Part shown: piece after piece, positions 10,790 to 20,711 of the stretch | How the letters are laid out: each line of letters starts with the position of its first letter | Position numbering within the stretch: the first letter of the stretch is position 1 | Assembly: GCF_023546765.1 (NCBI RefSeq) | Contig: NZ_CP097484.1 | Location: 2,574,001-2,638,000 of the forward strand | DNA length: 64,000 bases | Source: Methylobacterium tardum | GTDB taxonomy: Bacteria > Pseudomonadota > Alphaproteobacteria > Rhizobiales > Beijerinckiaceae | Direction of reading: 5' to 3' | Notes under the pieces: model-generated | The model's database searches: none | Seen by the model: only the letters and a program-made list of their open reading frames with translations | What the model was told of the DNA's origin: nothing | Made by a program: the position numbers and the translations under genes

Positions 10790-10900
10790 GTCATTCCGGG
10801 ACGCCGCAGGCGGGTCCGGAATCCAGAGCCGCCGTCATCGCCAGGGCTTGCGCGCCGGCGGCCATGGATCCCGGGTTCCGCTGCGCGGCCCCGGAATGAC
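10790..10900. repeat. palindromic intergenic repeat, family A copy 2
   Basis: A 111-bp inverted repeat running from GTCATTCCGGGACGCCGCAG to GCGGCCCCGGAATGAC, with inner pair CCGGAATCCAGAGCC and GGATCCCGGGTTCCGC. It is the copy closest to a perfect palindrome at its ends. It lies 21 bp after the livJ stop, where it could form a long 3' hairpin on the liv message. Confidence 0.8.
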
Positions 10901-11357
10901 GGGGTGGTCGTTTGGTCCGATCACGCGCCAATCGGATAAGTGAAGTTCCGGGATCGGTGAGTCTCGGCGCGCTGTCGTTCTGTAAGTCTCAGTCCGTTTT
11001 CGCCTCGCAGGACTGTGCGGGGCGGCACTGTCGTTTTCTATGCCGTGGATTCGTCAGCCAAGTTGGCGGATCGGTCCTCTACACCGCGTGCGTACGCCTA
11101 AGAAGTGTGCATGATGCCGGCGGCGTGGGCGATGGGCCGGCTCGACGCCTGGGAGGAGGCCATGAGGACGGCGGGGATCGCGTCTGCGGACGTGCGCACG
11201 AGCTTGGCCGCGCCCTCTCCGTACTCGGCCGCAGCGCCGCGCGGCCCCTCGACCCGTCTCCCGGCACCATCATTGCAAAGGCGTCGCCCGAGCGGGCGGG
11301 CCCGCGTGCGCCGCCGCCAGCCGACACTGTTCGGCCTGATCCAGGAGTTCCGTACCG
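10901..11357. other. gene-free leader region upstream of gltI
   Basis: No convincing gene lies in these 457 bases. Short open frames (for example a GTG-started one at 11105-11368) have no family features and one overlaps gltI. The 10921-11100 part is less GC-rich than its surroundings (GATAAGTGAAGTTCC, TCGTTTTCTATGCCG) and is the likely promoter region of the glt operon. I see no strong promoter boxes or riboswitch fold. Confidence 0.4.
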
Positions 11358-12281
11358 ATGCAGTCTGATTTCACTCGCCGCGGCGTTGCCGCGGCGCTGG
11401 GCCTGACCTTCGCCCTGGCCCCGATGGGCCTGCAGGCGCAGGAGCTGACCGGCACCCTCAAGAAGGTGAAGGATTCCAACGCCATCGTCATCGGCTACCG
11501 CGACGCGTCCGTGCCGTTCTCGTATCTCGGTGCCGACCAGAAGCCGGTCGGCTACGCGATGGACATCTGCTTCAAGATCGCCGACGCCGTGAAGGCCAAG
11601 CTCAACCTCCCGAATCTCGAGGTGAAGCTGAACCCGGTCACCTCCGCCACCCGCATCCCGCTGATGGCGAACGGCACGATCGACCTCGAGTGCGGCTCGA
11701 CCACCAACAATGCCGAGCGCGAGAAGCAGGTGTGGTTCACCAACTCGCACTTCCTGACCGCGACCCGCTACGTCTCGAAGAAGTCGGCCAACCTGCACAC
11801 GATCGAGGACCTGAAGGGCAAGACCGTCGTGTCGACCTCAGGCACCACGAACATCAAGCAGATCAACGAGGCCAACACGGAGCGGAAGCTCGGCCTGACG
11901 ATCCTGCCGGCCAAGGACCACGCCGAGGCGTTCCTGATGGTCGAGACCGGCCGCGCCGCCGCCTTCGTCATGGACGACGTGCTGCTCGCCTCGCTCGCCG
12001 CCTCGCCGAAGGACCCGTCGGCCTACGAGATCTCCACCGAGGCCCTGTCGAAGCCCGAGCCCTACGGCATCATGCTGCGCAAGGACGACACGGAGTTCAA
12101 GAAGGTCGCGGACGACGCCACCGCCAAGCTCTACACGAGCGCCGAGGGCAAGGCCCTCTACGACAAGTGGTTCACCAAGCCGATCCCGCCGCGCAACATC
12201 AACCTCAACCTGCCGATGAGCGCGGAGATGAAGAAGCAGTTCACGACGCCGATCTCCAGCCCCGATCCGGCGGCCTACTGA
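11358..12281 (+). CDS. gltI: glutamate/aspartate ABC transporter substrate-binding protein
   Basis: A 307-residue secreted binding protein. The signal peptide runs through about residue 28 (GLTFALAPMGLQAQ), with a twin-arginine-like FTRRGVAAA at its front. Conserved stretches are IVIGYRDASVPFSYLG, YAMDICFKIADAVK, DLECGSTTNNAEREKQV and the C-terminal YDKWFTKPIPP, typical of GltI/AatJ. The ATG at 11358 follows CCAGGAGTTCCGTACC, a good ribosome site. It is first in the gltI-gltJ-gltK-gltL operon and captures acidic amino acids in the periplasm. A paralogue lies at 2535-3443. Confidence 0.92.
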   Translation: MQSDFTRRGVAAALGLTFALAPMGLQAQELTGTLKKVKDSNAIVIGYRDASVPFSYLGADQKPVGYAMDICFKIADAVKAKLNLPNLEVKLNPVTSATRIPLMANGTIDLECGSTTNNAEREKQVWFTNSHFLTATRYVSKKSANLHTIEDLKGKTVVSTSGTTNIKQINEANTERKLGLTILPAKDHAEAFLMVETGRAAAFVMDDVLLASLAASPKDPSAYEISTEALSKPEPYGIMLRKDDTEFKKVADDATAKLYTSAEGKALYDKWFTKPIPPRNINLNLPMSAEMKKQFTTPISSPDPAAY

Positions 12282-12312
12282 GATCCGTTCGGTACGCTTT
12301 CATGCCATGATG

Positions 12313-12340
12313 CGCACCGCGGGCTCCGGCCTGCGGTGCG
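12313..12340 (+). promoter_or_regulatory. strong hairpin between gltI and gltJ
   Basis: CGCACCGCGGG and CCTGCGGTGCG (11-bp stem, one G-T pair) flank a 6-base loop, 32 bases after the gltI stop. No U-tract follows. Such hairpins after binding-protein genes usually protect the 5' message and give an excess of binding protein over permease; that role is inferred here. Confidence 0.5.
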
Positions 12341-12370
12341 TCTCTATAAGTTCACAGTAGAAGCGGCGCG

Positions 12371-13093
12371 ATGAACTACAACTGGAACTGGCGGATCTTC
12401 TTCGACGCCTCGCCGGAGGGCAACGGCACGTATCTCGACATGCTGCTCTCGGGGCTCATGTGGACGATCACGACCGCGCTCTGCTCCTGGGTGATCGCGT
12501 TCTTCTTAGGGTCCCTGATCGGCGTGCTGCGGACCCTGCCGTCGAAGCCCGCGAACGCCATCGGCACCGCCTACGTGGAACTGTTCCGCAACGTGCCGCT
12601 GCTGGTGCAGATGTTCCTCTGGTACTTCGTGCTGCCCGAAGTGATCCCGACCCGGATCGGCGACGCGATCAAGCAGCTGCCCGACGCGCCGTTCTACACG
12701 GCGGTGGTCTGCCTCGGGTTCTTCACCGCCTCGCGCGTCGCCGAGCAGGTCCGCGCCGGCATCCAGTCGCTGCCGCGAGGCCAGCGCATGGCCGGCACCG
12801 CCATGGGCTTCACGACCTACCAGACCTACCGCTACGTCCTGCTGCCCAACGCCTACCGGATCATCCTGCCGCCGATGACCTCGGAATTCCTCAACAACCT
12901 GAAGAACACGTCGGTGGCGCTGACCATCGGCCTTCTCGAGCTGACCGCCCGCGCGCGCTCGATGCAGGAATTCTCCTTCCAGGTGTTCGAGGCGTTCACG
13001 GCGGCGACGATCCTCTACGTGATCATCAACCTCGTGGTCGTCACGGCGGCGACCTTCCTGGAGAAGGCGGTGGCGATCCCCGGCCAGCGCTGA
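12371..13093 (+). CDS. gltJ: glutamate/aspartate ABC transporter permease GltJ
   Basis: A 240-residue permease of the HisM/GltJ type. It starts [17 protein letters not shown], like E. coli GltJ, and has about five membrane helices. Characteristic pieces are [19 protein letters not shown], the [18 protein letters not shown] loop (the EAA motif that docks with the ATPase) and [20 protein letters not shown]. It lies 89 bp after gltI, behind a hairpin, and 56 bp before gltK. It forms the channel with GltK. Confidence 0.92.
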   Translation: MNYNWNWRIFFDASPEGNGTYLDMLLSGLMWTITTALCSWVIAFFLGSLIGVLRTLPSKPANAIGTAYVELFRNVPLLVQMFLWYFVLPEVIPTRIGDAIKQLPDAPFYTAVVCLGFFTASRVAEQVRAGIQSLPRGQRMAGTAMGFTTYQTYRYVLLPNAYRIILPPMTSEFLNNLKNTSVALTIGLLELTARARSMQEFSFQVFEAFTAATILYVIINLVVVTAATFLEKAVAIPGQR

Positions 13094-13149
13094 CGGCCGC
13101 CCGCTTCCGCCCCGCCACCCCGCCCGACGGCCACCGGTAACAGGCCCCG

Positions 13150-13842
13150 ATGCTCTCGAATTTCGATTTCTCCGTCATCGTCTCGTCCCTGCCCTACCTG
13201 TTCGGTCAGGGCATGGTCTTCACCGTGACGCTCACTGCCATGGCGGCCTTGGGCGGCGTGATCATCGGCACGCTTCTGGCGATGGCGCGGCTCTCGGGCA
13301 TTCCCGGCGTCAGCCATCTCGCCAAGGGCTATGTCGAGCTGTGCCGCTCGCTGCCGCTCGTGCTGGTGATCTTCTGGTTCTACTTCCTAGTGCCGTATAT
13401 CGGCGCCTACGTGACCGGATCGGCGACGCCGATCCAGGTGGGCGCCTTCCCGTCGGCGCTGATCACCTTCATGGCCTTCGAGGCCGCCTACTTCTCGGAG
13501 ATCATGCGGGCGGGCATCCAGTCGATCCCGAAGGGGCAGACCGCCGCCGCGCAGGCGCTGGGGATGAACTACTGGCAGACCATGGGCAACGTCGTCCTGC
13601 CCCAGGCCTTCCGCAACATGCTGCCGCTGCTGCTGACCCAGACAATCGTGCTGTTCCAGGACACGTCCTTGGTCTACGTCCTGTCGCTCACAGACTTCAT
13701 GGGCGCCGCCTCGAAGGTGGCCCAGCGCGACGGCCGTCTCGTCGAGATGTATATCTTCGCGGCCGTGGTCTATTTTGCGATCTGCTTCTCGGCCTCGTTC
13801 CTGGTGCGCCGCCTGCAGCGCCGCGTGGCCATCATCCGCTGA
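13150..13842 (+). CDS. gltK: glutamate/aspartate ABC transporter permease GltK
   Basis: A 230-residue permease partner of GltJ. It starts [21 protein letters not shown], and contains [20 protein letters not shown] and the EAA-type loop [21 protein letters not shown], then [19 protein letters not shown]. About five helices are visible. It sits 56 bp after gltJ and 20 bp before gltL, so one message is likely. Confidence 0.92.
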   Translation: MLSNFDFSVIVSSLPYLFGQGMVFTVTLTAMAALGGVIIGTLLAMARLSGIPGVSHLAKGYVELCRSLPLVLVIFWFYFLVPYIGAYVTGSATPIQVGAFPSALITFMAFEAAYFSEIMRAGIQSIPKGQTAAAQALGMNYWQTMGNVVLPQAFRNMLPLLLTQTIVLFQDTSLVYVLSLTDFMGAASKVAQRDGRLVEMYIFAAVVYFAICFSASFLVRRLQRRVAIIR

Positions 13843-13862
13843 CCGACACTGGAGACCGTGTC

Positions 13863-14723
<861 letters not shown>

Positions 14724-14756
14724 GGGTGCGGGTGGGGGGCCGAAGACGGCCGGGTG

Positions 14757-15776
14757 CTAGGTCAGCGCCTCCTGCGCGGCCCGGTATTCCCGGCCGTGCT
14801 GGCAATAGCCCTCGACGATGCGGATCATCATCGCGCGCTTCTCGGCATCGAGGGGCGCGAGGATCCGCGCGGGGCGGCCGCCCCAGAGATAGCCGGCCTC
14901 CAGGATCTGGCCGGGATCGGTGGTGGCGCCGGCCGCCAGCATGACGTCGTCGGCGATCAGGGTGCCGGACGTGATGCTCGCGCCGATGCCGATCAGGGAG
15001 CGCGCGCCGATCCGGCAATCGGCCATGCGGACATTGTGGGCGATCGTCGTGTCCCGCCCGATCACGACGCCCTCGCCCCGGGTGCGGATCACCGTGTTGT
15101 CCTGGATGTTGGTGTCGGCGCCGACCACGATCGGCCCGACCTCGGCGTTGAGATCGCAGCAGAACAGCACGCTCGTGCCCGCCCCCAGGCTGACGCGCCC
15201 GCGCAGATGGGCGGTGCGCGCCACGAACACGCTGGCCTCGATTTCCGGCGCCTCTCCGGCCGGGAGCGTGGGACCGTCGCCCATCCGCTCGCGCAGCCGC
15301 TCGGCGCGCTCGGCAACCTCGTCCGGCCCCACCGGCCGGCTCTGCCGCGCGGGGCTGCCGGCATAGGCGTGGCCGCCGGCTAGGTTCGCCCGCGGGAAGA
15401 CGGTCGATCCCGCCTCGATCACCGTCCCGTCGCCGATCATCGCGCCGTCGAGGATCACCACGTCGTCCTCGATCACCACGTCGGAGCCGACCGTGCAGGC
15501 ATGCACGACGCTGTTGCGCCCGACCGTCACCCGGTCGCCGACCTGCGTCCCCTGCGCGAAGGTGGCGATGTGGACGGTCGAGCGGTGGCCGAGCCAGAAG
15601 CGGTCCCCCAGGACGACGCTCTGCCCGTCGGCCCGGATCACCGCCTCGTCGCCGATCCAGGCCTGCGCGCCGATCCGGGCCGCGCCGATCACCGTGCTGC
15701 CGCGGCCGCACCAGACGGGTCGGCTGGCGAAATCGGGCTGGACGCCGTCGTAGGGCAGGATCAGGTCGGGAGTCAC
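14757..15776 (-). CDS. tandem left-handed beta-helix (gamma-carbonic anhydrase/hexapeptide transferase-like) protein
   Basis: A 339-residue protein rich in hexapeptide repeats ([LIV]-G-x4), for example VIGAARIGAQAWIGDEAVI and RIGARSLIGIGASI. It consists of two consecutive beta-helix halves (about 1-170 and 180-339), whereas family members usually have one of about 170-200 residues. Each half has a His in a metal-site-like position (VVHACTVG; IAHNVRMADC). The frame is open far upstream, but GTG 15776 (VTPDLILPYDG) is preceded by GGAGAAGGATATCC and marks the family-like N-terminus. Carbonic anhydrase activity is possible but not established. It is divergent from moaE. Confidence 0.75.
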   Translation of the reverse strand: MTPDLILPYDGVQPDFASRPVWCGRGSTVIGAARIGAQAWIGDEAVIRADGQSVVLGDRFWLGHRSTVHIATFAQGTQVGDRVTVGRNSVVHACTVGSDVVIEDDVVILDGAMIGDGTVIEAGSTVFPRANLAGGHAYAGSPARQSRPVGPDEVAERAERLRERMGDGPTLPAGEAPEIEASVFVARTAHLRGRVSLGAGTSVLFCCDLNAEVGPIVVGADTNIQDNTVIRTRGEGVVIGRDTTIAHNVRMADCRIGARSLIGIGASITSGTLIADDVMLAAGATTDPGQILEAGYLWGGRPARILAPLDAEKRAMMIRIVEGYCQHGREYRAAQEALT

Positions 15777-15965
15777 ACGGATATCCTTCTCCACCGCCGG
15801 CCGGATCACGCGCGGTGATCCGGACAACCGCGCACGACGCGCCGGACACGCGGGGACCGCATGGGACGGCGTCCTGCGGGGCGGCAGGGCGCGGCAGACC
15901 GTGTCATATAGGGGCACGGCCCGGCGTGACAGGCGCGGGGCTGGCCCACAAAGCCGCGAAAACCT

Positions 15966-16445
15966 ATGGATCGCACCATGAGCGCGACCGTTCCGAGCAT
16001 CGACATCCAGGCCGAGCCCTTCGACACCGCGGCCGAGATCGCCCGGATCGGTGCCGAACTTGGCGGCCGCGCCGGCGCCGTCGTGACCTTCACGGGCCTG
16101 TGCCGGGACGAGGACGGGCGCTTGGCGGCGCTCGAACTGGAGCATTATCCCGGCATGGCCGAGGCGGAGATCCTCCGGGTCGCCGAGGAAGCCGTGGCGC
16201 GCTGGCCGCTCCAGGCCCTGCGGGTGATCCACCGGCACGGGCGGGTGCGCCCGGGCGACGGGATCGTGCTGGTGGTCACCGCCTCCAGCCACCGGGTCGC
16301 CGCCTTCGAGGCGGCGGACTTCCTGATGGACTACCTCAAGACCCGCGCCCCGTTCTGGAAGCGCGAGCACTTGGCCGACGGCACCACCGGCAGCTGGGTC
16401 GCGGCGACCGCCCAGGACGACGCGGCGGCCGGCCGGTGGGGCTGA
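15966..16445 (+). CDS. moaE: molybdopterin synthase catalytic subunit MoaE
   Basis: A 159-residue MoaE. It converts precursor Z to molybdopterin using thiocarboxylated MoaD in molybdenum cofactor synthesis. Recognisable segments are AGAVVTFTGLCRDEDG, LELEHYPGMAE, VIHRHGRVRPGDGIVLV and the catalytic Lys block MDYLKTRAPFWKRE. ATG 15966 is used; ATG 15978 (MSATVPS) is also possible. No moaD or other moa gene is adjacent, so the other subunit is encoded elsewhere. Confidence 0.93.
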   Translation: MDRTMSATVPSIDIQAEPFDTAAEIARIGAELGGRAGAVVTFTGLCRDEDGRLAALELEHYPGMAEAEILRVAEEAVARWPLQALRVIHRHGRVRPGDGIVLVVTASSHRVAAFEAADFLMDYLKTRAPFWKREHLADGTTGSWVAATAQDDAAAGRWG

Positions 16446-16451
16446 GGCGGC

Positions 16452-16601
16452 CTACACGATCAGGGCGTTCAGCAGCACGGCCACGGCCGCGCCGGCGACC
16501 GCGATACCCAGGATGATCACGCTGCTGAGCTGGTCGCCGTTATCGACGGTGCGGCCGGGGCCGAGGGAGCGGGTCGGGGTCTCGCCGTACGGGCTGCTCA
16601 T
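16452..16601 (-). CDS. small single-helix membrane protein
   Basis: A 49-residue ORF starting MSSPYGETPTRSLGPG, with a soluble polar first half (…VDNGDQLSSV) and one C-terminal hydrophobic helix (IILGIAVAGAAVAVLLNALIV is the last part). The site TCAGGAGAGC lies just upstream of ATG 16601 and supports translation. A longer frame to 16658 lacks such a site. It is convergent with moaE, 6 bp apart. The function is unknown. Confidence 0.6.
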   Translation of the reverse strand: MSSPYGETPTRSLGPGRTVDNGDQLSSVIILGIAVAGAAVAVLLNALIV

Positions 16602-16764
16602 GTCGGGCTCTCCTGAGGGACCAACCCCCATCGGGCCGGCCGTCACGCGGGCGGACAACGCGCGACGGGCCGTCCGGTCCCGCCGCCTCTGCGCACAGGC
16701 CGCGCGCCGACCGCACTTGACCCCGGCGGGTCCGCGGCGTTCGTGAGCCCGCGGCGCAGGAGCG

Positions 16765-17913
16765 ATGATGTCAGACGGAAAGATTCAGGATTTCGAGGGC
16801 CCGGTCGGGCCCTGGCGCGGCGCGGCGCCGCTCGCCGTGTCGGGCATCGCGGTCGTCTGCTTCGTGGCGGCGCTGGCGCTCGCCTGGATGTCGGTGGGCA
16901 CGCTCCTGCTGATCTTCGCCGGCGTGCTCCTCGGGGTCTTCCTCGACGGCCTGACGCGCGGGCTCGGCCGCGTCCTGCCCCTGCCCCGGGGCGCGCGGCT
17001 GACCATCGCCAGCCTCGCGGTCGCGGTCGCGGTAATCGGCTTCGCCAGCTACGGCGGCGCCACGATCGTGCAGCAGGGGCGCGACCTCGGCACGACGATC
17101 AAGGATCAGGCCGGCACGGTGACCGGCTGGCTCGCCGAGCGCGGCATCGACGTCCCGAACCTGTCGCAGCAGGGCGGCGGCAAGGACGGCTCGACGGAAT
17201 CCGGCCAGCGCGAGGGTGGCCTCGGCGGCCTCGCCAACGGTTTGCTCAAGGGCGGCAGCTCGTTCGTCTCCGACGCGGGCAGCGTCCTGGGCCCGGCGGC
17301 CACGGTGATCCTCGGGCTGTTCGACGCTTTGGGCAACGTCCTGGTGATCGCCTTCCTCGGGCTCGCCTTCGCGGCCGATCCGAAGGCCTACCGCGACGGG
17401 GCGGTCCGGTTCGTGCCGCCGCAGGGGCGCTGGCGGGCGACGCAGGTCCTCGACGGGGCCGGCGAGACCTTGCGGCACTGGCTGTTCGGCCAGCTGATCA
17501 TCATGGCGGTGATCTTCGTGTGCACCTGGGCGGGTCTGGCCTTCCTGGGGATCGGCGGGGCGCTGATCCTGGGGCTGCAGGCGGGCCTGCTCGCCTTCGT
17601 GCCCACGGTCGGGCCCTTGGTGGCGGGCATCGTGATCGTGCTCGCCGCCCTCGCCTCGGGTACCAAGGCGGTGATCGGCGCCGTGGGCGTATACCTCGCC
17701 GTGCAGTGCCTGGAGAGCTACGGCCTGACGCCGTTCATCCAGAAGCGGGCGCTGGACATCCCGCCGGCGACGATCTTCGCCGGGCAGCTGATCCTGGGCG
17801 TGATCTTCGGCCTGTGGGGGATCGCCCTCGCCCTGCCGCTGATGGCGGTGATCAAGGTCCTGCTGGAGCAGCTCTACGTGGAGGACACCCTCCACGAGCA
17901 GCCGAGCAGCTGA
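16765..17913 (+). CDS. AI-2E family transporter (PF01594-type membrane protein)
   Basis: A 382-residue protein with about eight membrane helices in the 2+1+5 layout of the AI-2E/PerM family. An N-terminal pair (ALALAWMSVGTLLLIFAGVL) is followed by a soluble middle with a Gly/Ser-rich loop (QQGGGKDGSTESGQREGGLG). The conserved C-terminal region then has LAFVPTVGPLVAGI and NxxxxPxxxxR-like YGLTPFIQKRALDIPPA. Members export autoinducer-2, act in Na+/H+ exchange or have unknown substrates, so only the family is assigned. A family A palindrome follows the gene directly. Confidence 0.85.
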   Translation: MMSDGKIQDFEGPVGPWRGAAPLAVSGIAVVCFVAALALAWMSVGTLLLIFAGVLLGVFLDGLTRGLGRVLPLPRGARLTIASLAVAVAVIGFASYGGATIVQQGRDLGTTIKDQAGTVTGWLAERGIDVPNLSQQGGGKDGSTESGQREGGLGGLANGLLKGGSSFVSDAGSVLGPAATVILGLFDALGNVLVIAFLGLAFAADPKAYRDGAVRFVPPQGRWRATQVLDGAGETLRHWLFGQLIIMAVIFVCTWAGLAFLGIGGALILGLQAGLLAFVPTVGPLVAGIVIVLAALASGTKAVIGAVGVYLAVQCLESYGLTPFIQKRALDIPPATIFAGQLILGVIFGLWGIALALPLMAVIKVLLEQLYVEDTLHEQPSS

Positions 17914-17918
17914 GCGCC

Positions 17919-18029
17919 GTCGTTCCGGGGCGCCGCAGGCGAGCCCGGAACCCAGAGCCGCTGACGGATCACGGCGCGAACCACCCGTGCGTCTGGATTC
18001 CGGGCTCCGCTTCGCGGCCCCGGAATGAC
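17919..18029. repeat. palindromic intergenic repeat, family A copy 3
   Basis: A 111-bp inverted repeat running from GTCGTTCCGGGGCGCCGCAG to GCGGCCCCGGAATGAC, with inner pair CCCGGAACCCAGAGCC and CTGGATTCCGGGCTCCGC. It sits exactly between the convergent AI-2E transporter (+) and amidase (-) genes, a position suited to bidirectional termination. Confidence 0.8.
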
Positions 18030-18041
18030 GGGCGCGGCCGG

Positions 18042-19274
18042 TCAGCCGCGCAGGGCGTCCTCGATCATGCGGGCGACCGCCAGGGCCCGGCCGTCGTCGC
18101 CGAACCGGCCGATCACTTGCACGCCCACCGGCAGCCGATGGCCCGGCACCGGCACGTTCACGCACGGCACGCCCATCAGCGTCCACAGCTGGTTGAAGCG
18201 GGGATCGCCGGTGAAGGCGAGCGTCGCGGGCGCCGGGCCAGGGGCCGAGAAGGTCAGGATCGCGTCGTAATCCGCGAACAGGCTCTTGAGCACCCGCCGG
18301 GCGCGATGGGCGTGGCGACGGGCATCGTCGTACTGGGCGGGGCTGAACGCCTCGCCCGCATCGAGATGCTCCCGAACCCGCGGCGGCAGCGCGTCGGCCT
18401 GGGTGTCGTACTCCCAGGCGAGCGCCAGCCGGCCCTCGTAGTTCTGGATGATCCGGTGGCGCTCCCAGGCCTGCGCCAGCTCCGCCGGCAGCGCGAGGTC
18501 CGTGACCCGCGCGCCCGCCCGCTCGGCCGCCTGCCGAGCCCGCGCCAGCGCGGCCTCGGCGGCGGGCTCAGGGGCTTCGGCGAAGTCCTGGCGTACGAGA
18601 CCGATGCGGGGCGCCGAGCCGGCCTCGGCGCCCTCGATCTCCGGCCGGCCGGTCACCAGCGCCAGGGCGTGGGCGACGTCCGCGACCCCGGCGGCGAACA
18701 GGCCGACCGTGTCGAGCGCCCAGGAATAGGTCTTCACCCCGACGGTCGGGATCAGCCGGAACGACGGCTTCACCGCCGCGCAGCCGCAATAGCTCGCCGG
18801 GCGGATCACCGAGCCCGCCGTCTGCGTGCCCAGCGCCAGGGGCAGCATCCCGGCCCCGACGGCGGCGGCCGAACCCGCCGAGGAGCCGCCCGGCGTGTGG
18901 CCGGGATCGTGCGGGTTGACCGTCTCGGTCGGATCGCTGCTGGCGAAGGCCGTGGTGGTCGTCTTGGCGAGCGCCACCGCGCCGAGCCGCTTCAGCCGGC
19001 TGACCACGGCGGCATCGCCCCGGGGCGTCCAGCCCGCGTAGATCGACGAGCCCATCTGGCTCGGCAGGCCGGCGCTGTCGATGATGTCCTTCACGCCGAC
19101 CGCGATGCCGGCGAGGGGGCCGGCCTCCGGGATCGCGGGCGCCGGATCGAGTGTGACCAGGGCGTGCAGGTCCGGCTCCCGCGCGGCGATCGCGGCGCGA
19201 CACAGGTCGATCGCGCCCGCGGGCGTCAGGGTGCCGGCTGCGATGCGGGCGCGAAGGTCGAGGAGCGAAAGCAT
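18042..19274 (-). CDS. amidase signature family protein
   Basis: A 410-residue enzyme of the amidase signature family (Ser-cisSer-Lys triad), which hydrolyses a C-N amide bond. The triad is visible: Lys62 in VGVKDIIDSAG, the Ser pair at 131-132 in TPGGSSAGSAA, and nucleophile Ser155 in TQTAGSVIRPA. The length is a little short for the family (usually about 450-500). The substrate is unknown. It begins at ATG 19274 (MLSLLDLRARI) and is divergent from the extensin-like gene 93 bp away. It is one of three amidases in the window and stands alone here. Confidence 0.88.
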   Translation of the reverse strand: MLSLLDLRARIAAGTLTPAGAIDLCRAAIAAREPDLHALVTLDPAPAIPEAGPLAGIAVGVKDIIDSAGLPSQMGSSIYAGWTPRGDAAVVSRLKRLGAVALAKTTTTAFASSDPTETVNPHDPGHTPGGSSAGSAAAVGAGMLPLALGTQTAGSVIRPASYCGCAAVKPSFRLIPTVGVKTYSWALDTVGLFAAGVADVAHALALVTGRPEIEGAEAGSAPRIGLVRQDFAEAPEPAAEAALARARQAAERAGARVTDLALPAELAQAWERHRIIQNYEGRLALAWEYDTQADALPPRVREHLDAGEAFSPAQYDDARRHAHRARRVLKSLFADYDAILTFSAPGPAPATLAFTGDPRFNQLWTLMGVPCVNVPVPGHRLPVGVQVIGRFGDDGRALAVARMIEDALRG

Positions 19275-19367
19275 AATGCATTCAGTCCGCGGTCCGGCGC
19301 GCTGTCAACCGAGCCGCCACAGGCCGCGTCATTCCAAAAACGCCGTTGACGAACGCTTTACGCGAAA

Positions 19368-20372
19368 GTGCGCATCGTCCGTGTCATGTGGCGTGGCGTA
19401 TCCCTGTTCTCGGCCCTGGCGCTGTTCGGCGCGGGCCTCACCGCGTGCTCGATCAACCGTTTCGAGCGACGCGACCCGTGGCGCGATCAGGCGGAGCAGG
19501 TCTGCCTGGCAAAGAAGCTCGTCGAGCCGTCGGAGTTCATCACGCCCATTGCGGCGATGGACGGTCCGGGACCCTGCGGGATGCAGCAGCCCTTCCGGGT
19601 GACGCGGCTCGCCGGCGGTTCCGTGGTGTTGAAGCAGCGGATGACGCTCGGCTGCCCGGCGCTGGCCGAGGCCGAGGCGTGGCTCGCCGATACGATCCAG
19701 CCGGCCGCCAACCTCTATTTCGGCGTGCCCGTGGCCGAGATCAACGCCGGCTCCTATTCCTGCCGCGGCCGCAACAACCAGCCCGGCGCCAAGCTCTCCG
19801 AGCACGGCTTCGGCAATGCCATAGACGTGATGTCGATCAAGCTCGCCGACGGTCACGTGATCACCGTCAAGGGTGGCTGGCGCGGCACGGAAGCCGAGCA
19901 GGGCTTCCTGCGCGAGATTTTCCTCGGCGCCTGCCAGCGCTTCACCACGGTGCTGGCGCCCGGCTCGAACGTCTTTCACTACGATCACATTCACGTGGAC
20001 CTCGCCCGGCACGACCCGCGCGGGCTGAAGCGGATCTGCCAGCCGCTGATCAAGTTCACGCCGCAGCTCGGCACCGGCGTCGAGCGGCCCTTGTCCCGTC
20101 CGGTCCCGCCCCCGCGCCAGCCGGCCGCCCCGCAGGCGCCCGTGGATGTCGAGGAGGACGATCCGTACGGCGTCTCGCCGATGTCGCGGGCCGCGAGCCC
20201 GACCCAGGTCGCCCGCGCCCCGGCGCGCCTGCCGGCGGCCTCGGCCTACACCGCGGCGCCCCCGGCCCGGCCGGCGCCGCGGGTCGCGACCGTCGCCCCC
20301 GAGGAACCCGAGGAGGTGTCCGACGAGCCGCTCCAGCTCGGCGCGCCGCCGAGCAACGGGCCGATCTACTAG
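19368..20372 (+). CDS. extensin-like (DUF3-type) lipoprotein
   Basis: A 334-residue protein with a lipoprotein signal (LFGAGLTAC, lipobox Cys near residue 27), so it is probably anchored in an envelope membrane. The central domain carries GAKLSEHGFGNAIDVMS and the metal-type FHYDHIHVDLARHD, hallmarks of the extensin-like C-terminal domain family found in alphaproteobacteria. The C-terminal 110 residues are Pro/Ala-rich and look disordered. GTG 19368 gives a basic n-region (MRIVRVMWR); ATG 19386 (MWRGVSLFS) is an alternative, and neither has a clear ribosome site. The role is unknown; the HxxxxxxD and DHIH motifs resemble peptidoglycan LD/DD-carboxypeptidases. Confidence 0.8.
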   Translation: MRIVRVMWRGVSLFSALALFGAGLTACSINRFERRDPWRDQAEQVCLAKKLVEPSEFITPIAAMDGPGPCGMQQPFRVTRLAGGSVVLKQRMTLGCPALAEAEAWLADTIQPAANLYFGVPVAEINAGSYSCRGRNNQPGAKLSEHGFGNAIDVMSIKLADGHVITVKGGWRGTEAEQGFLREIFLGACQRFTTVLAPGSNVFHYDHIHVDLARHDPRGLKRICQPLIKFTPQLGTGVERPLSRPVPPPRQPAAPQAPVDVEEDDPYGVSPMSRAASPTQVARAPARLPAASAYTAAPPARPAPRVATVAPEEPEEVSDEPLQLGAPPSNGPIY

Positions 20373-20459
20373 GGCCGCGTCCGTCCGGGTTGCGCCTTGC
20401 TTCGCGAGCGGGACGCATGCTGGCGGGCTGCGATAAGGAGCGTCTGTCCCATCTCCGCC

Positions 20460-20568
20460 CTCATCCTGAGGTGACGGAGCGCAGCGGAGGCCTCGAAGGA
20501 GGCCTCCAGGGATCGCGCGGCTGGCTGGAGCCCTCCTTCGAGGCGGCTTCGCCGCACCTCAGGATGAG
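20460..20568. repeat. palindromic intergenic repeat, family B copy 1
   Basis: A 109-bp inverted repeat with ends CTCATCCTGAGGTG and CACCTCAGGATGAG (perfect 14-bp arms). Inside are GCCTCGAAGGAGG and CCTCCTTCGAGGCGGCTTC, a second complementary pair. A second copy lies at 58221-58330. It occupies most of the gap between the extensin-like gene and the MFS gene. Elements with these ends are familiar from many alphaproteobacterial intergenic regions; no mobility gene is linked. Confidence 0.8.
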
Positions 20569-20711
20569 GTCGCGGAGGGGTGATGCGACCGGGCTCCAGC
20601 AACCAGTTTCCTGCCGTCGGCCATCCCCACGTGATCGGGAACGGCCCTGAAGGACGCAGAAGGATCTCGAGACACTGACGCCCACGGGCCCCGCAATGCT
20701 ACGCTCCGCGC

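Noticed and set aside
11105..11368. 87-residue GTG-started frame ahead of gltI
   Set aside because: Overlaps gltI, has low-complexity Arg/Pro composition and no homology-like features.
16743..19349. 868-residue frame spanning the AI-2E and amidase genes
   Set aside because: Crosses two real genes and a repeat in a shadow frame; Arg-rich throughout.
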